NCBI GenBank assembly: GCA_934725085.1
Contig: CAKVAL010000005.1
Coordinates: 17,093 to 81,092 of the forward strand
Reading direction: 5' to 3'
Source of the DNA: an uncultured Erysipelotrichaceae bacterium
Lineage (GTDB): Bacteria > Bacillota_I > Bacilli_A > Erysipelotrichales > Erysipelotrichaceae
Length of the DNA: 64,000 nucleotides
Under the pieces are notes generated by a model. The model worked only from the letters and a program-made list of their open reading frames with translations, ran no database searches and was not told the DNA's origin. A program made the translations under genes and the position numbers. This document shows, one piece after another, positions 18,922 through 27,704 of the stretch (the first letter of the stretch is position 1; every line of letters begins with the position of its first letter).

Positions 18922-18968
18922 AAAAGAGGTTACCCATAATATCAAGAATTATGGATACCTCTTTTATT
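18922..18968. terminator. bidirectional terminator between convergent genes
   Basis: AAAAGAGGT and ACCTCTTTT with an inner CCATAAT / ATTATGG stem, flanked by A and T runs. Confidence 0.9.
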
Positions 18969-20172
18969 TTGCGATCGCTATACTATCGCTTCCTAGGAAC
19001 AATTCCTTAGCATTATTAAGATTATCAACAGTATCAAAATTAGAATAGATACCAGTAATAATAGAATCTTGAACAAATAAGACACTTGGATAATTACCTA
19101 ATTCTCCACTATCTAGAAACTTAGGAATCTTGTTCATAATAGATGCTAGTGGAGCCTTTAATTCATCCGCAATCTTTTCATTACCCTTATCACTTGTATT
19201 AATCACAAAGATTTTAATATCCTTATTATTATCATCATAGAATGTATTGATAATATCGATTAATTCAGGGTCGTAACCACTAACCATAATAAAAGCTATC
19301 TGATCCTTTGTATAATCAATATTAAAATCTATTTCACTCTTAAAATTAGATTCATCATTATATTGATTATTGAAATCAAAAGTTTGACCAATATGTTTTA
19401 AAGTTAAATAAGTAGTCTTCTCATCATTATCCAAAGAGACTAACTTATTATATTTGTCTTCATCAATATCATTTTTTACATCATCAATGCTTCTAATATA
19501 ATCAAATATTGAAGTTCCATCATCTGTAGCTAAATCTTTGGTATCAAACTTGGTATTAAACGCAAATTCATACAACGACTCGAAATCCTCTTTATCAATA
19601 GTACCCACATTACACCAAGTCATCTTACCCTTATTAAAGAAATAATAAGTTGGAGTGGCATTAAAACTATAATTTTGACTCATATAATCATTAAGCTTTT
19701 CATTCTTAATAGTAATAAGTTCATTAGGATTATTATGTTCAACACCTATTTCCTTATAGAAAGCTAAAACATTATCCACATCACCATTCACAAAATAAGT
19801 AATAAATGTCACATCACTATGATTAGACACAATATAAGGATTATTATTCAAAGCCTGTTCCTTACAATGACTACAGTATGTTGATACTACTTCAATGACT
19901 AATTTAGAATCCTTGTATTCACTTAATTTAACAACATCACCATTAATAGTATCTAAATCATAATCAGGTAAATCCTTGCCTAGATTCTTTAAAGTCGTAT
20001 TCTCTGCGTCTTGTCCATTATTAACATCCTTCAACAAAGCCTTTGTATCCGCATTTAAAAAGTCAAAGAGTTTTCCCTCTTTAACTGGTTCAATATATGT
20101 AACTGTATTACTTGCTTGTTCATTTGAACAAGCAAACAAGATAAGTAATAAAACTAAAATAATCTTCTTCAT
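18964..20172 (-). CDS. lipoprotein with one active and one inactive thioredoxin fold
   Basis: 402 aa. Signal peptide with lipobox LLILFAC (lipidated Cys15). Residues about 70-205 are a TlpA/thioredoxin-like domain with the redox pair CSHC (100-103) and the cis-proline segment NATPTYYFF. Residues about 280-395 look like a second thioredoxin fold without a CxxC (QIAFIMVSGYDPELIDI, GNYPSVLFVQD). It probably works in extracytoplasmic disulfide chemistry; the substrate is unknown. Its ATG overlaps the patatin stop as TAATG, so the two are coupled. Confidence 0.82.
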   Translation of the reverse strand: MKKIILVLLLILFACSNEQASNTVTYIEPVKEGKLFDFLNADTKALLKDVNNGQDAENTTLKNLGKDLPDYDLDTINGDVVKLSEYKDSKLVIEVVSTYCSHCKEQALNNNPYIVSNHSDVTFITYFVNGDVDNVLAFYKEIGVEHNNPNELITIKNEKLNDYMSQNYSFNATPTYYFFNKGKMTWCNVGTIDKEDFESLYEFAFNTKFDTKDLATDDGTSIFDYIRSIDDVKNDIDEDKYNKLVSLDNDEKTTYLTLKHIGQTFDFNNQYNDESNFKSEIDFNIDYTKDQIAFIMVSGYDPELIDIINTFYDDNNKDIKIFVINTSDKGNEKIADELKAPLASIMNKIPKFLDSGELGNYPSVLFVQDSIITGIYSNFDTVDNLNNAKELFLGSDSIAIAK

Positions 20173-21023
20173 TATTTAATTAATTTATAAATTTCTTCCC
20201 TACTAGCTTCCATATCCTTACGACCTAGTTCATATAATGCGATAAGATCCTTCTTATCACCCTTTAATCTAGTAACATTTACAGTCTCGGTAGGATAACG
20301 ATATAAGGCATGACCCTCTTTTTCTAAATTTTCGATAATTTCAATTTGTTTATTATAGTTAAGATGTCTATTTTTATAATCAACACTGATATTTGGGCAA
20401 TCCTTATACTTATTCTTCATAAGATTCACAATAAAAGGTTTAGCTGGCTTTCTAACATAATCATAAGGTTTAGTTGTGATAATCAAATGATCACTGCAGC
20501 CATCCTTAACGGCTTCTTCGATTGGAATCATCTTAGTGATACCACCGTCTAAATACTTATGACCATTAACCACAATAGGCTTGCCAAGAATAGGAAGTGA
20601 ACAAGCAGCCTTCAATAAGTCCATGTTCATATCCTTTAAATCAACATAAATAGTCTCACCATTTTCCATATCATAGACACCATATCTAGCTAGTGTTTTA
20701 GTCTTACCGATGACATCCTTAATGTCAAAGTGTAAACCATCTTTTAAGAAATGTGAAAATAGATACTCATATCCTACAAAATTGCCTTCCCTTAATAAAG
20801 ACCTAATTCCCACAAGTGATGGATGGGCAATGATTTCAGTTGCCATCTCAAAAAGAAAATGCTTATTTTTCATTAAAAAAGATGTAAGATGAACAGCACC
20901 TGTAGAAATACCATAGGCATAATCAAATTCAATCCCCTCATCTATAAGCCAAGATAAACATCCGGCAGTGTAGGCGCCGCGCATTCCGCCGCCTTCTAAT
21001 ACTAAAGATACTTTTTTACTCAT
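20172..21023 (-). CDS. patatin-like phospholipase (RssA/YjjU type)
   Basis: 283 aa. Ser-Asp dyad acyl hydrolase: oxyanion loop GGGMRGAYTAG (about 11-21), nucleophile elbow YGISTGA (GxSxG), and catalytic Asp in KYLDGGITKMIP. The KPFIVNLMKNKYKD and ALYRYPTE segments are typical of the bacterial DUF6363-containing subgroup. Cytosolic or peripheral; acyl substrate unknown. First gene of the pair with the thioredoxin-like lipoprotein. TAAAAT ends 6 nt before the ATG and no Shine-Dalgarno is present. Confidence 0.9.
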   Translation of the reverse strand: MSKKVSLVLEGGGMRGAYTAGCLSWLIDEGIEFDYAYGISTGAVHLTSFLMKNKHFLFEMATEIIAHPSLVGIRSLLREGNFVGYEYLFSHFLKDGLHFDIKDVIGKTKTLARYGVYDMENGETIYVDLKDMNMDLLKAACSLPILGKPIVVNGHKYLDGGITKMIPIEEAVKDGCSDHLIITTKPYDYVRKPAKPFIVNLMKNKYKDCPNISVDYKNRHLNYNKQIEIIENLEKEGHALYRYPTETVNVTRLKGDKKDLIALYELGRKDMEASREEIYKLIK

Positions 21024-21029
21024 GTTTTA

Positions 21030-21035
21030 ATTTTA
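21030..21035 (-). promoter_or_regulatory. -10 box, probable leaderless promoter of the patatin gene
   Basis: TAAAAT, TAAAAC, then ATG at 21023. The divergent rhomboid -10 is 23 bp away. Confidence 0.55.
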
Positions 21036-21058
21036 GTCTCACTTAAGTTTTTGTGCAA

Positions 21059-21064
21059 TATAAT
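21059..21064 (+). promoter_or_regulatory. -10 box, probable leaderless promoter of the rhomboid gene
   Basis: TATAAT, AAGAGC, then ATG at 21071. The upstream GTG at 21053 overlaps the -10 itself and so cannot be on this transcript. Confidence 0.6.
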
Positions 21065-21070
21065 AAGAGC

Positions 21071-21628
21071 ATGAGAAAACTTAAAATTTATTTCAATGCG
21101 CCAATAACGCTAACATTCACATTTATTTGCTTCCTAGCATTATTTTTACAAATGATCACTAACGGCGATAGTACGGTATTATTATTTTCTACCTACTCAT
21201 CATCTTTATTAGACCCTCTAACATATGTAAGACTAATAGGACATATCTTTGGCCACGCTGACTTTGATCATTTAATCAGTAATATGATCTATATCTTATT
21301 GTTAGGACCAATGTTAGAAGAAAAATACCATGACCGTTTAATAATCGTAATCGTGGTTACCGCTCTAGTAACTGGTATTTGTAACAATATCTTCCAACCA
21401 GGTGTAATGTTGCTAGGAGCGAGTGGTGTTGTCTTTGCGTTTATCTTACTTGCTTCAGTAACTGGAAAAGATAGGGGCATCCCTATTACTCTAATATTAG
21501 TCGCTGTATTGTGGATTGGAGGCGAAGTAACCTCTATGCTTACAGTAACCGACTCAATCTCCCACATTACTCACATTATCGGTGGTCTTGTTGGTGGCGG
21601 GATTGGTTTATTCTTCAAAAACAATTAA
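21071..21628 (+). CDS. rhomboid-family intramembrane serine protease
   Basis: 185 aa from the ATG at 21071, chosen because the -10 box covers the longer start. Six membrane segments. Catalytic serine in GASG (Ser118) and histidine in HITHIIGG (His168), with the loop motif GHADFDHLISNM after the first helix. It cleaves membrane proteins within or near the membrane; substrates unknown. It ends base-to-base against the convergent 84-aa gene. Confidence 0.92.
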   Translation: MRKLKIYFNAPITLTFTFICFLALFLQMITNGDSTVLLFSTYSSSLLDPLTYVRLIGHIFGHADFDHLISNMIYILLLGPMLEEKYHDRLIIVIVVTALVTGICNNIFQPGVMLLGASGVVFAFILLASVTGKDRGIPITLILVAVLWIGGEVTSMLTVTDSISHITHIIGGLVGGGIGLFFKNN

Positions 21629-21883
21629 TTATTTACGATAATAGCGATAATAAGCTTCATCCTTATCATTATCGATATAAGCACCTTCTTCCTTAAAAAC
21701 GAAGAAGGTTTTTTCTTGATACAAGTCTCTAAAATCCTCTAAAGTCAACACAAAAGAAGTACCCTCTCTATAAACATAAATCTTATCTTTCTTTAAGATA
21801 TAACGATCCTTCTTGTTAGTGGTTAATACTTCCTTATCTTTTAAAGACAATAATACTTCAGTAAATGTTTCTAATTTTTCCAT
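21629..21883 (-). CDS. small hypothetical protein
   Basis: 84 aa, charged, rich in Lys, Asp, Glu and Tyr, no signal or membrane segment. The pattern (KDRYILKKDKIYVYREGTSF, then LTLEDFRDLYQEKTFFVF) suggests a small alpha/beta domain. I do not recognise it. It follows the GNAT gene on the same strand after 5 nt and ends exactly where the rhomboid gene ends, so it is probably real and co-transcribed. No function proposed. Confidence 0.6.
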   Translation of the reverse strand: MEKLETFTEVLLSLKDKEVLTTNKKDRYILKKDKIYVYREGTSFVLTLEDFRDLYQEKTFFVFKEEGAYIDNDKDEAYYRYYRK

Positions 21884-21888
21884 AATAA

Positions 21889-22341
21889 CTATAATTTAAA
21901 GCGAAATATACACTTAAATCTATCTCCTTTTTCATACAACTCATGATCATAAGGTATTTGAGCTATATCAACCAAATCACCCTTTAGTTTCTTTAATGTC
22001 TTATAAGAAGCTTCATTATCAGGATTACAAGTAATGATTAACTCCTTCATTCCAAACTCTTCTTTTGCGATTTTAAACAAAACCTTACAGGCATAATAAG
22101 CATAATGATGACCTCTTTGAGATTCTATAATGTTATAGCCAACATTACCATAATAGTACATAAAACCATCGTTTTTTAATCTTAGGTCACATTTACCAAC
22201 TTTCGTGCCTGAAACATATATATCATAAAACACCGTAGGTACTCCATCAAAAGAAGTCTTCTCTGAAACCCTAGCTCTTTCTACCAAATCAACAATTTCG
22301 CCCTTATATAGGCGTTTTTTTCTATCTAACAAGCCCAACAT
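21889..22341 (-). CDS. GNAT-family acetyltransferase
   Basis: 150 aa. GYNIIESQRGHHYAYYACKVLFKIAKEEFG matches the beta4-loop-alpha3 of RimJ/RimL-type GNATs (acetyl-CoA loop QRGHHYA), and ELIITCNPDNEASYKTLKKLKG is the typical beta5-alpha4 segment. The C-terminus (FKCIFRFKL) is the last strand. Substrate unknown. TATAAT lies 10 nt before the ATG, so the leader is at most a few bases. Confidence 0.8.
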   Translation of the reverse strand: MLGLLDRKKRLYKGEIVDLVERARVSEKTSFDGVPTVFYDIYVSGTKVGKCDLRLKNDGFMYYYGNVGYNIIESQRGHHYAYYACKVLFKIAKEEFGMKELIITCNPDNEASYKTLKKLKGDLVDIAQIPYDHELYEKGDRFKCIFRFKL

Positions 22342-22355
22342 CTTCTTTTTAATTA

Positions 22356-22361
22356 TATAAT
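22356..22361 (+). promoter_or_regulatory. -10 box, probable leaderless promoter of the GH2 gene
   Basis: TATAAT, GAAATC, then ATG at 22368; no ribosome site. Confidence 0.6.
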
Positions 22362-22367
22362 GAAATC

Positions 22368-24008
22368 ATGTTAGAGTACCCTCGTCCCCAATTTAAAAGA
22401 ACATCATTTTATTGTCTAAATGGACAATGGACATTAAACGATAAACCCATAATAGTCCCTTATCCTAAGGAATCCGATTTATCAATGTACCCAATTAAGG
22501 AACAAGAAGATAAATTAGTCTATATTAAAGAATTTGACTTCAATGATGATTTAACAGACAAAAGATTGATATTGCATTTTGGGGCTGTAGATAATAAAGC
22601 TTTAGTATATTTAAACGATCATTTTATTGGTGAACATATTGGTGGTTACTTAGCCTTTAGTTTCGATGTTACAGATTATATAAGTGATCACAACATCTTA
22701 AGAGTCGAAGTCAGCGATAATACCGATACCTTCTATCCTTTTGGTAAACAATCAAACAAACCGAGTGGCATGTGGTATACAAGTATATCTGGTATTTGGA
22801 AAACTGTATGGATGGAAACCGTACCCGCTAAAGAAGAAATAAGATCAGTCAAGATTGAGACCACAATCGATTCAATTGACTTCTATGTAGATACTGATAA
22901 CGAATACTGCATCAGCATTATTTTTGACGAAGAAACGCTAGCCTACATCTCTAAATCACAGCACTTACATGTTGATTTAAAAAATATCAAATACCAAAAT
23001 TGGACAATTAAACATCCTGTTTTATATACCGTTACAATCAAAACTAATTATGATACCGTACAAACTTATGTTGGTATTAGAGAAATAGGTGTTGAAACTA
23101 TCAACAATCATAAATATCTTTGTTTAAATAAAGAACCAATATATCTAAATGGTGTCTTAGACCAAGGCTATTTTAGTGATGGCATCTATTTGCCTAAAGA
23201 CGATAAAGAATATTTAAACGATATAAGAAGAATGAAAGAATTAGGCTTTAATATGCTTAGAAAACATATCAAAGTAGAAGATGAAGCATTCTATTACTAC
23301 TGTGATAAAGAAGGCATGTTAGTAATGCAAGACATGGTCAACAGTGGCGATGTTAACTTCCTTAAGAACATCTTCCTACCAACCATCGGTTTTGTGACTA
23401 GAAATGACAATATTAATGTCGATGAAGCTAGATTGAATTTCTTTATCGAGCATTCAAAAGAAACAATTAAACAGTTATACAACCACCCATGTATTGTAGC
23501 CTGGACCATCTACAATGAATCATGGGGCCAACAAAGAAGTAGCCAAGTCTTTAAGGAACTTAAACAATTAGACAAATATAGACCCTTTGATACTTGTTCT
23601 GGCTGGTATAAGACCCTTGATAGTGACTTTGATTCATATCACATCTACTTTAGAAACAAGGTTCTTACAAGTAAGACCAATCAAATACTTTTCTTAAGTG
23701 AATATGGTGGTATCAAAAGACATGTTGAAGGACATACCTTCACTAAACGTAAAGCTAACTATGGCTATGGTTCTTCTAACAACGAAAAAGAATTAACCAA
23801 TAAGCTTATTGATATGTATGCCAACATGCTTATTCCATCTATTAAAAAGGGACTAGCAGGAAGTGTCTTAACTCAATTAAGTGATGTTGAAGAGGAAGAA
23901 AATGGACTTTATACCTATGATCGTGTTATCTGCAAGGTCGACAAAAAAAGCATCCAAGAATTGAATGCCTATATATATAGATTATTTAGAGAAACGCTCC
24001 TTAAGTGA
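22368..24008 (+). CDS. glycoside hydrolase family 2 (beta-galactosidase/glucuronidase-like)
   Basis: 546 aa. Domains: sugar-binding jelly roll (about 1-150, with LHFGAVDNKALVYLNDHFIG and SGMWYTSISGIWKTVW), immunoglobulin-like domain (about 155-240), and TIM barrel. Acid/base Glu in the YNESWG motif (about residue 382) and nucleophile Glu in SEYGG (about 445) are intact. No signal peptide, so it acts in the cytosol on imported oligosaccharides. Shorter than LacZ and closer to the compact GH2 group of gut Firmicutes; sugar specificity cannot be read. Its 3' end overlaps the convergent lipase-like gene by 27 nt. Confidence 0.9.
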   Translation: MLEYPRPQFKRTSFYCLNGQWTLNDKPIIVPYPKESDLSMYPIKEQEDKLVYIKEFDFNDDLTDKRLILHFGAVDNKALVYLNDHFIGEHIGGYLAFSFDVTDYISDHNILRVEVSDNTDTFYPFGKQSNKPSGMWYTSISGIWKTVWMETVPAKEEIRSVKIETTIDSIDFYVDTDNEYCISIIFDEETLAYISKSQHLHVDLKNIKYQNWTIKHPVLYTVTIKTNYDTVQTYVGIREIGVETINNHKYLCLNKEPIYLNGVLDQGYFSDGIYLPKDDKEYLNDIRRMKELGFNMLRKHIKVEDEAFYYYCDKEGMLVMQDMVNSGDVNFLKNIFLPTIGFVTRNDNINVDEARLNFFIEHSKETIKQLYNHPCIVAWTIYNESWGQQRSSQVFKELKQLDKYRPFDTCSGWYKTLDSDFDSYHIYFRNKVLTSKTNQILFLSEYGGIKRHVEGHTFTKRKANYGYGSSNNEKELTNKLIDMYANMLIPSIKKGLAGSVLTQLSDVEEEENGLYTYDRVICKVDKKSIQELNAYIYRLFRETLLK

Positions 24009-25136
24009 TTTCTCTTTTTCTATTACCGACTCCATTAAATTATCCTTGGCAGTCTTGACCTTTTCACTGACACCTGAACCATACCCTTTAATAAAGGCAT
24101 CAAAGATGCTCTTGGCAAAAGCCTTACTCTTTTTATTCATATTAGAAATATCATAAAGAGTCTTAACAAATAATGGTAAACCGCCTTCAATAAATTCCGA
24201 CACTGTATCAACACCAGCATCCCTTAAGACATCAAACATTTCTTCAGTAAATACCTTACATTCTTCCTCAGTGGCATTATCCAAAAATTCCCTATAATTT
24301 ACTTCAATCATCTTTGATTCTTCAGACAAAGTAGTTTCTATAAATTTAGTACCTTCAACAAGCCATGACATAGCAGAATGTTGAAGTAACATCACCGCAT
24401 CTGACTTAACCACTTTAGTAATATAGTCTTTTGAGAATAAGACACCAAAGAAATCAAATTCAGGCACAATCTTAATAATCTTATTCTTGATATTCTCATA
24501 TCCTTCTAATTCTTCCTTGCTTAAGTATTTGCGATTTAAACCAGGACCATCATTAGAATAGACATTGATGATATTCTTACCTTTTCTAGATGCATTTAAA
24601 CTAGCATATAAGGCTAGTGCCCCACCCTTTGAATGACCACCTAAACGATATTTACGGTAAGGACTAAGTCTTTTCATATATTCCTTAGCTGCAATTTGAG
24701 CAGGAACAATCTCAAAAGACATACAAAAATCCTCATGCCAACCAACAATCGTATCATCAGTTCCTCTAAAGGCTACGTAAGTTGTGTGATCTGATAAATC
24801 TACTTGGAAACAACAGAATTGTTCAAATGTTTCTTCATTTACAGTAGACACAAAATCATGGACTAGACAATCTTTAAACCTTACTGAATTAGCCATTTCC
24901 CTTAAGACAAAGGAAGCCAACTTCACAAAACTCTTTGATGCCATGATTTCTTCATCAGTATGGTCTTTGAAAAATAAATTAGATAATTCAGAAATAGTAT
25001 AAGAATCCTTCAATTTAAAGTATTCATCAAATCCGGTATAAGCCATTTGACTAATAACTAAATTATCCACCTCATTAAAGGGAGAAGCCTTTAACGATAA
25101 GTCACCACGCCATTTTAAATAATCGATAATGTTCAT
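23982..25136 (-). CDS. Mbeg1-like (DUF2974) alpha/beta hydrolase
   Basis: 384 aa. The nucleophile elbow GHSKGGALALYAS (about 166-178) and upstream TYVAFRGTDDTIVGWHEDF match class-3-lipase-like Mbeg1 proteins; LVISQMAYTGFDEYFK near the N-terminus is also typical. Function in bacteria is poorly known; probably a cytosolic esterase or lipase. TACAAT ends 6 nt before the ATG and there is no Shine-Dalgarno, so it is probably leaderless. Confidence 0.85.
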   Translation of the reverse strand: MNIIDYLKWRGDLSLKASPFNEVDNLVISQMAYTGFDEYFKLKDSYTISELSNLFFKDHTDEEIMASKSFVKLASFVLREMANSVRFKDCLVHDFVSTVNEETFEQFCCFQVDLSDHTTYVAFRGTDDTIVGWHEDFCMSFEIVPAQIAAKEYMKRLSPYRKYRLGGHSKGGALALYASLNASRKGKNIINVYSNDGPGLNRKYLSKEELEGYENIKNKIIKIVPEFDFFGVLFSKDYITKVVKSDAVMLLQHSAMSWLVEGTKFIETTLSEESKMIEVNYREFLDNATEEECKVFTEEMFDVLRDAGVDTVSEFIEGGLPLFVKTLYDISNMNKKSKAFAKSIFDAFIKGYGSGVSEKVKTAKDNLMESVIEKEKSLKERFSK

Positions 25137-25142
25137 AAGCTA

Positions 25143-25148
25143 ATTGTA
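25143..25148 (-). promoter_or_regulatory. -10 box, probable leaderless promoter of the Mbeg1-like gene
   Basis: TACAAT, TAGCTT, then ATG at 25136. Confidence 0.5.
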
Positions 25149-25149
25149 T

Positions 25150-25175
25150 TAAAAAATGGTGACTAATGTCACCAT
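25150..25175 (-). terminator. terminator after the bgl/PTS remnant
   Basis: On the minus strand AATGGTGAC-ATTA-GTCACCATT followed by T4, directly after the remnant's stop codon. Confidence 0.8.
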
Positions 25176-25253
25176 TTATTCGAAGTTAATAATTACATTT
25201 GATTTACCACCGATATTTTCAATAATATCGCTTGCTAATTGTCTATAACTCAT
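25176..25253 (-). pseudogene. remnant of a beta-glucoside PTS EIIBCA gene (first 25 codons)
   Basis: MSYRQLASDIIENIGGKSNV is the standard start of a beta-glucoside PTS EIIB domain (consensus like M-Y-L-A-I-GG-NI). After INFE it stops, well before the Cys phosphorylation site expected a few residues later. The ATG overlaps the bglA stop as ATGA, so it is the original coupled start of the next operon gene, whose remaining roughly 600 codons are gone. Identification rests on 25 residues. Confidence 0.65.
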
Positions 25254-26680
25254 AAAATTTCTCCATTTGTTTCAATTACTTTTTTATACCAATAGAAGCT
25301 ATCCTTCTTAATTCTCTTTAAATCGCCGCTTCCATCATTTTGTTTATTAACATATATCATGCCATATCTCTTCTTCATTTCACCAGTTGATGCTGAAACT
25401 AAATCGATACAACCCCATGAAGTATAACCCATTACTGGAATACCATCTTTATTGACTGCGTCTAACATTGCCTTAATATGTTCTCTCATATAATCAATAC
25501 GATATTCATCATGAATAGAACCATCTTCTTCTACTTTATCTATTGCACCTAATCCATTTTCTACAATAAATAACGGCTTTTCATAACGATCATATAAGAC
25601 ATTTAAGGTAAGTCTTAAGCCCAATGGGTCAATTTGCCAACCCCAGTCACTTGCCTTCAAGTAAGGATTGACAACCGCACTAATTACCGCATTACCTCTT
25701 GCATGATTCTTTAAGATTTCAGGATCATTTGAGATACAACGGCTACAGTAATAACTAAAGCTGATAAAGTCTACTGTTCCCTTCTTTAGAATCTCTAGAT
25801 CATCATCTTCCATCTTAATCTTGATGCCAGCCTTTTCCATTCTCTTAAGTGCCCATACAGGATACTCGCCACGTGCTTGGACATCAATAAAGAAATAGTT
25901 ATCACGATCTCTTTCCATTGCTGTATAAACATCATCTGGTTTACAAGTATATGGATAGAATTGACCAGCTGCCAACATACAACCCACTTTAGCCTCAGGC
26001 ATCATTTCATGAGCCAACTTAACAGCCTTAGCACTAGCGATTAATTCATGATGAGCTGCTTGATACTTAACCAACTCTTGATCTTCACCTTCTTCAAAGA
26101 CGATACCTGCACCCATAAATGGCATATGAAGTAACATATTGATTTCATTGAATGTTAACCAATACTTTACCTTATCGCCATAATTCTTAAATAGAATCTC
26201 ACATAAGTGCATAAACGCATCAATCATCCTACGATCTTTCCAACCACCATACTTCTTAATCAAAGCGATTGGTGTATCAAAGTGACAAATAGTAACTAGT
26301 GGTTCAATACCTGCTTTCAGACATTCATCAAACACTTCATGATAGAACCTTAGTCCTTCAACGTTGGGTACTTCATCATCACCATTTGGCAAGATACGTG
26401 TCCAGGCAATAGATAGTCGATAACACTTAAAGCCCATCTCTGCAAACATCTTGATGTCTTCCTTGAAGTGATGATACATGTCAATTGCCTCGTGAGCTGG
26501 ATAGATATGCTTATCATCACACTCTAGCATTTTCATTTGACCTTTGGCTACTTTCATTCGATCTTCGCCAAATGGTACGACGTCGACACTGGATAACCCT
26601 CTGCCACCTTCGTTATAAGCACCTTCACATTGGTTAGCGGCTGTTGCACCGCCCCAAAGGAAGCCTTCTTGCATCTTCAT
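25250..26680 (-). CDS. 6-phospho-beta-glucosidase, GH1
   Basis: 476 aa, normal GH1 length. Hydrolyses phosphorylated beta-glucosides delivered by PTS. Motifs: N-terminal FLWGGATAANQCEGA, acid/base Glu179 in YWLTFNEIN, nucleophile in LFIVENGLGA (near 372), and MGYTSWGCIDLVSASTGEMKKRYGMIYV with the Ser/Lys/Tyr set that binds the 6-phosphate (S-x-x-x-x-x-x-K-x-x-Y). Preceded by GGGAGG. Divergent from a GntR regulator, with a matching operator between its -35 and -10. The PTS gene that should follow is only a stub (25176-25253), so the phosphorylated substrate must come from another transporter. Confidence 0.93.
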   Translation of the reverse strand: MKMQEGFLWGGATAANQCEGAYNEGGRGLSSVDVVPFGEDRMKVAKGQMKMLECDDKHIYPAHEAIDMYHHFKEDIKMFAEMGFKCYRLSIAWTRILPNGDDEVPNVEGLRFYHEVFDECLKAGIEPLVTICHFDTPIALIKKYGGWKDRRMIDAFMHLCEILFKNYGDKVKYWLTFNEINMLLHMPFMGAGIVFEEGEDQELVKYQAAHHELIASAKAVKLAHEMMPEAKVGCMLAAGQFYPYTCKPDDVYTAMERDRDNYFFIDVQARGEYPVWALKRMEKAGIKIKMEDDDLEILKKGTVDFISFSYYCSRCISNDPEILKNHARGNAVISAVVNPYLKASDWGWQIDPLGLRLTLNVLYDRYEKPLFIVENGLGAIDKVEEDGSIHDEYRIDYMREHIKAMLDAVNKDGIPVMGYTSWGCIDLVSASTGEMKKRYGMIYVNKQNDGSGDLKRIKKDSFYWYKKVIETNGEIL

Positions 26681-26710
26681 TTTTAAACCTCCCGTTTATT
26701 TTTACGCCTT

Positions 26711-26744
26711 CATAATATCAACATGTTTAAACAAGTGCAAGTAC
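26711..26744 (-). promoter_or_regulatory. bgl promoter with operator O1 inside
   Basis: On the minus strand TTGCAC, 17 nt, TATTAT. The 16-bp operator ACATGTTTAAACAAGT (26721-26736) fills the spacer, a position expected to block RNA polymerase. Its reverse-complement twin is at 26779-26794. Confidence 0.7.
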
Positions 26745-26778
26745 TTTTTTAACATTTTTGTAAGCCTTTGCAAAATTT

Positions 26779-26828
26779 ACTTGTTTAAACATGTTTTTAT
26801 TGAATTTATGTTTAGTATTTGATAATAT
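26779..26828 (+). promoter_or_regulatory. gntR promoter with operator O2 upstream
   Basis: Operator ACTTGTTTAAACATGT at 26779-26794 (exact reverse complement of O1), then TTGAAT at 26800-26805, 17 nt, TAATAT at 26823-26828. The core TTGTTTAAACA is palindromic, as for TreR/BglR-type GntR proteins. Confidence 0.7.
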
Positions 26829-26852
26829 AAACTAATTAGAAGAGGTCTAAAT

Positions 26853-27596
26853 ATGCCAAAATCAAAGTATGAACAAATATATAAGTCATTAAAAAAGAAA
26901 ATAGATTCAGGTGAATATAATGAAGGAGCTTACTTGCCTTCTGAGAATACATTAATTCAAATATATGACTGTTCTAGGAATACAGTAAGAAGAGCTGTTT
27001 CCCATTTAACCATGGAAGGTTATGTTCAACCTCATCATGGCAAGGGTGTTAGAATAATTCATTCTAGTAGTGATAATCAGCCAAAATTTGATTATCTTAT
27101 TACTGATGCCGAAGGCGTTTATGCTACAGGTAAAAGATATGGCTTTAGTGTAAGAAATAAAGTTATAGCCTTTGAGGAATTAACAATAGATGAACATTTA
27201 GCCCAAAAGACTGGTTTTCCCAAAGGTATACAAGTCTACTTAATTCAAAGAGTTAGATATATCGATGATGTTGCTAAGATGATTGATACTTCTTTATTAA
27301 GAAAAGATGTTGTCGGTAAGATGAATGAAAAGATAGCGGAAAAATCATTATTCAATTATTATTCTAAAAATTTAGGAATGGAAATAGCTACTATTAAAAG
27401 AAAGATTACTATGGTAGAAGCTACTCCTCTTGATGAAAAATATCTAGAATTAGGAGACTTTAATTGTTTACCAATGATCACATCAAGAATCTATAATAAC
27501 GAAGGAACTAAGTTTGAATTCAGTGAATCTCGTAATCGTCCTGATTTGTTTGTGTTTAATTCAATCACTTCAAGATCGCTTGCTCCTAAGAAATAA
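26853..27596 (+). CDS. GntR-family (UTRA) repressor of the beta-glucosidase gene
   Basis: 247 aa. The winged helix-turn-helix is at 5-72 (KYEQIYKSLKKKIDSGEYNE, LPSENTLIQIYDCSRNTVRRA, YVQPHHGKGVRI). The UTRA effector domain spans about 85-240. HutC/TreR-type regulators bind sugar phosphates; a phospho-beta-glucoside is the likely inducer given the divergent GH1 gene and the paired operators. AGAGG stands 7 nt before the ATG. It probably also controls its own promoter through O2. Confidence 0.9.
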   Translation: MPKSKYEQIYKSLKKKIDSGEYNEGAYLPSENTLIQIYDCSRNTVRRAVSHLTMEGYVQPHHGKGVRIIHSSSDNQPKFDYLITDAEGVYATGKRYGFSVRNKVIAFEELTIDEHLAQKTGFPKGIQVYLIQRVRYIDDVAKMIDTSLLRKDVVGKMNEKIAEKSLFNYYSKNLGMEIATIKRKITMVEATPLDEKYLELGDFNCLPMITSRIYNNEGTKFEFSESRNRPDLFVFNSITSRSLAPKK

Positions 27597-27620
27597 GTTG
27601 GTATAATAGCCAACTTTTTT
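27595..27620 (+). terminator. terminator of gntR
   Basis: AAGTTGG-TATAATAG-CCAACTT followed by T4. Confidence 0.85.
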
Positions 27621-27631
27621 AATTAAAGTTG

Positions 27632-27683
27632 TTGACTAATAATGGCTATATGATATATTAGTATATGAATGAATGTTCATATA
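27632..27683 (+). promoter_or_regulatory. metal-efflux promoter with ArsR-type operator
   Basis: TTGACT (27632-27637), 16 nt, TATATT (27654-27659). Just after it, TATATGAA / TTCATATA (27662-27669 and 27676-27683) form an inverted repeat with a 6-nt centre, the CzrA/CadC-type operator pattern, covering the likely start site. Confidence 0.75.
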
Positions 27684-27704
27684 TTACATTGGAGGAAAAG
27701 AAAT

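Noticed and set aside
21889..22341. TTCGTGCCTGA at about 22203 as another copy of the dispersed repeat
   Set aside because: Only seven consecutive bases match, it is a single unit and lies in an ordinary part of the GNAT gene.
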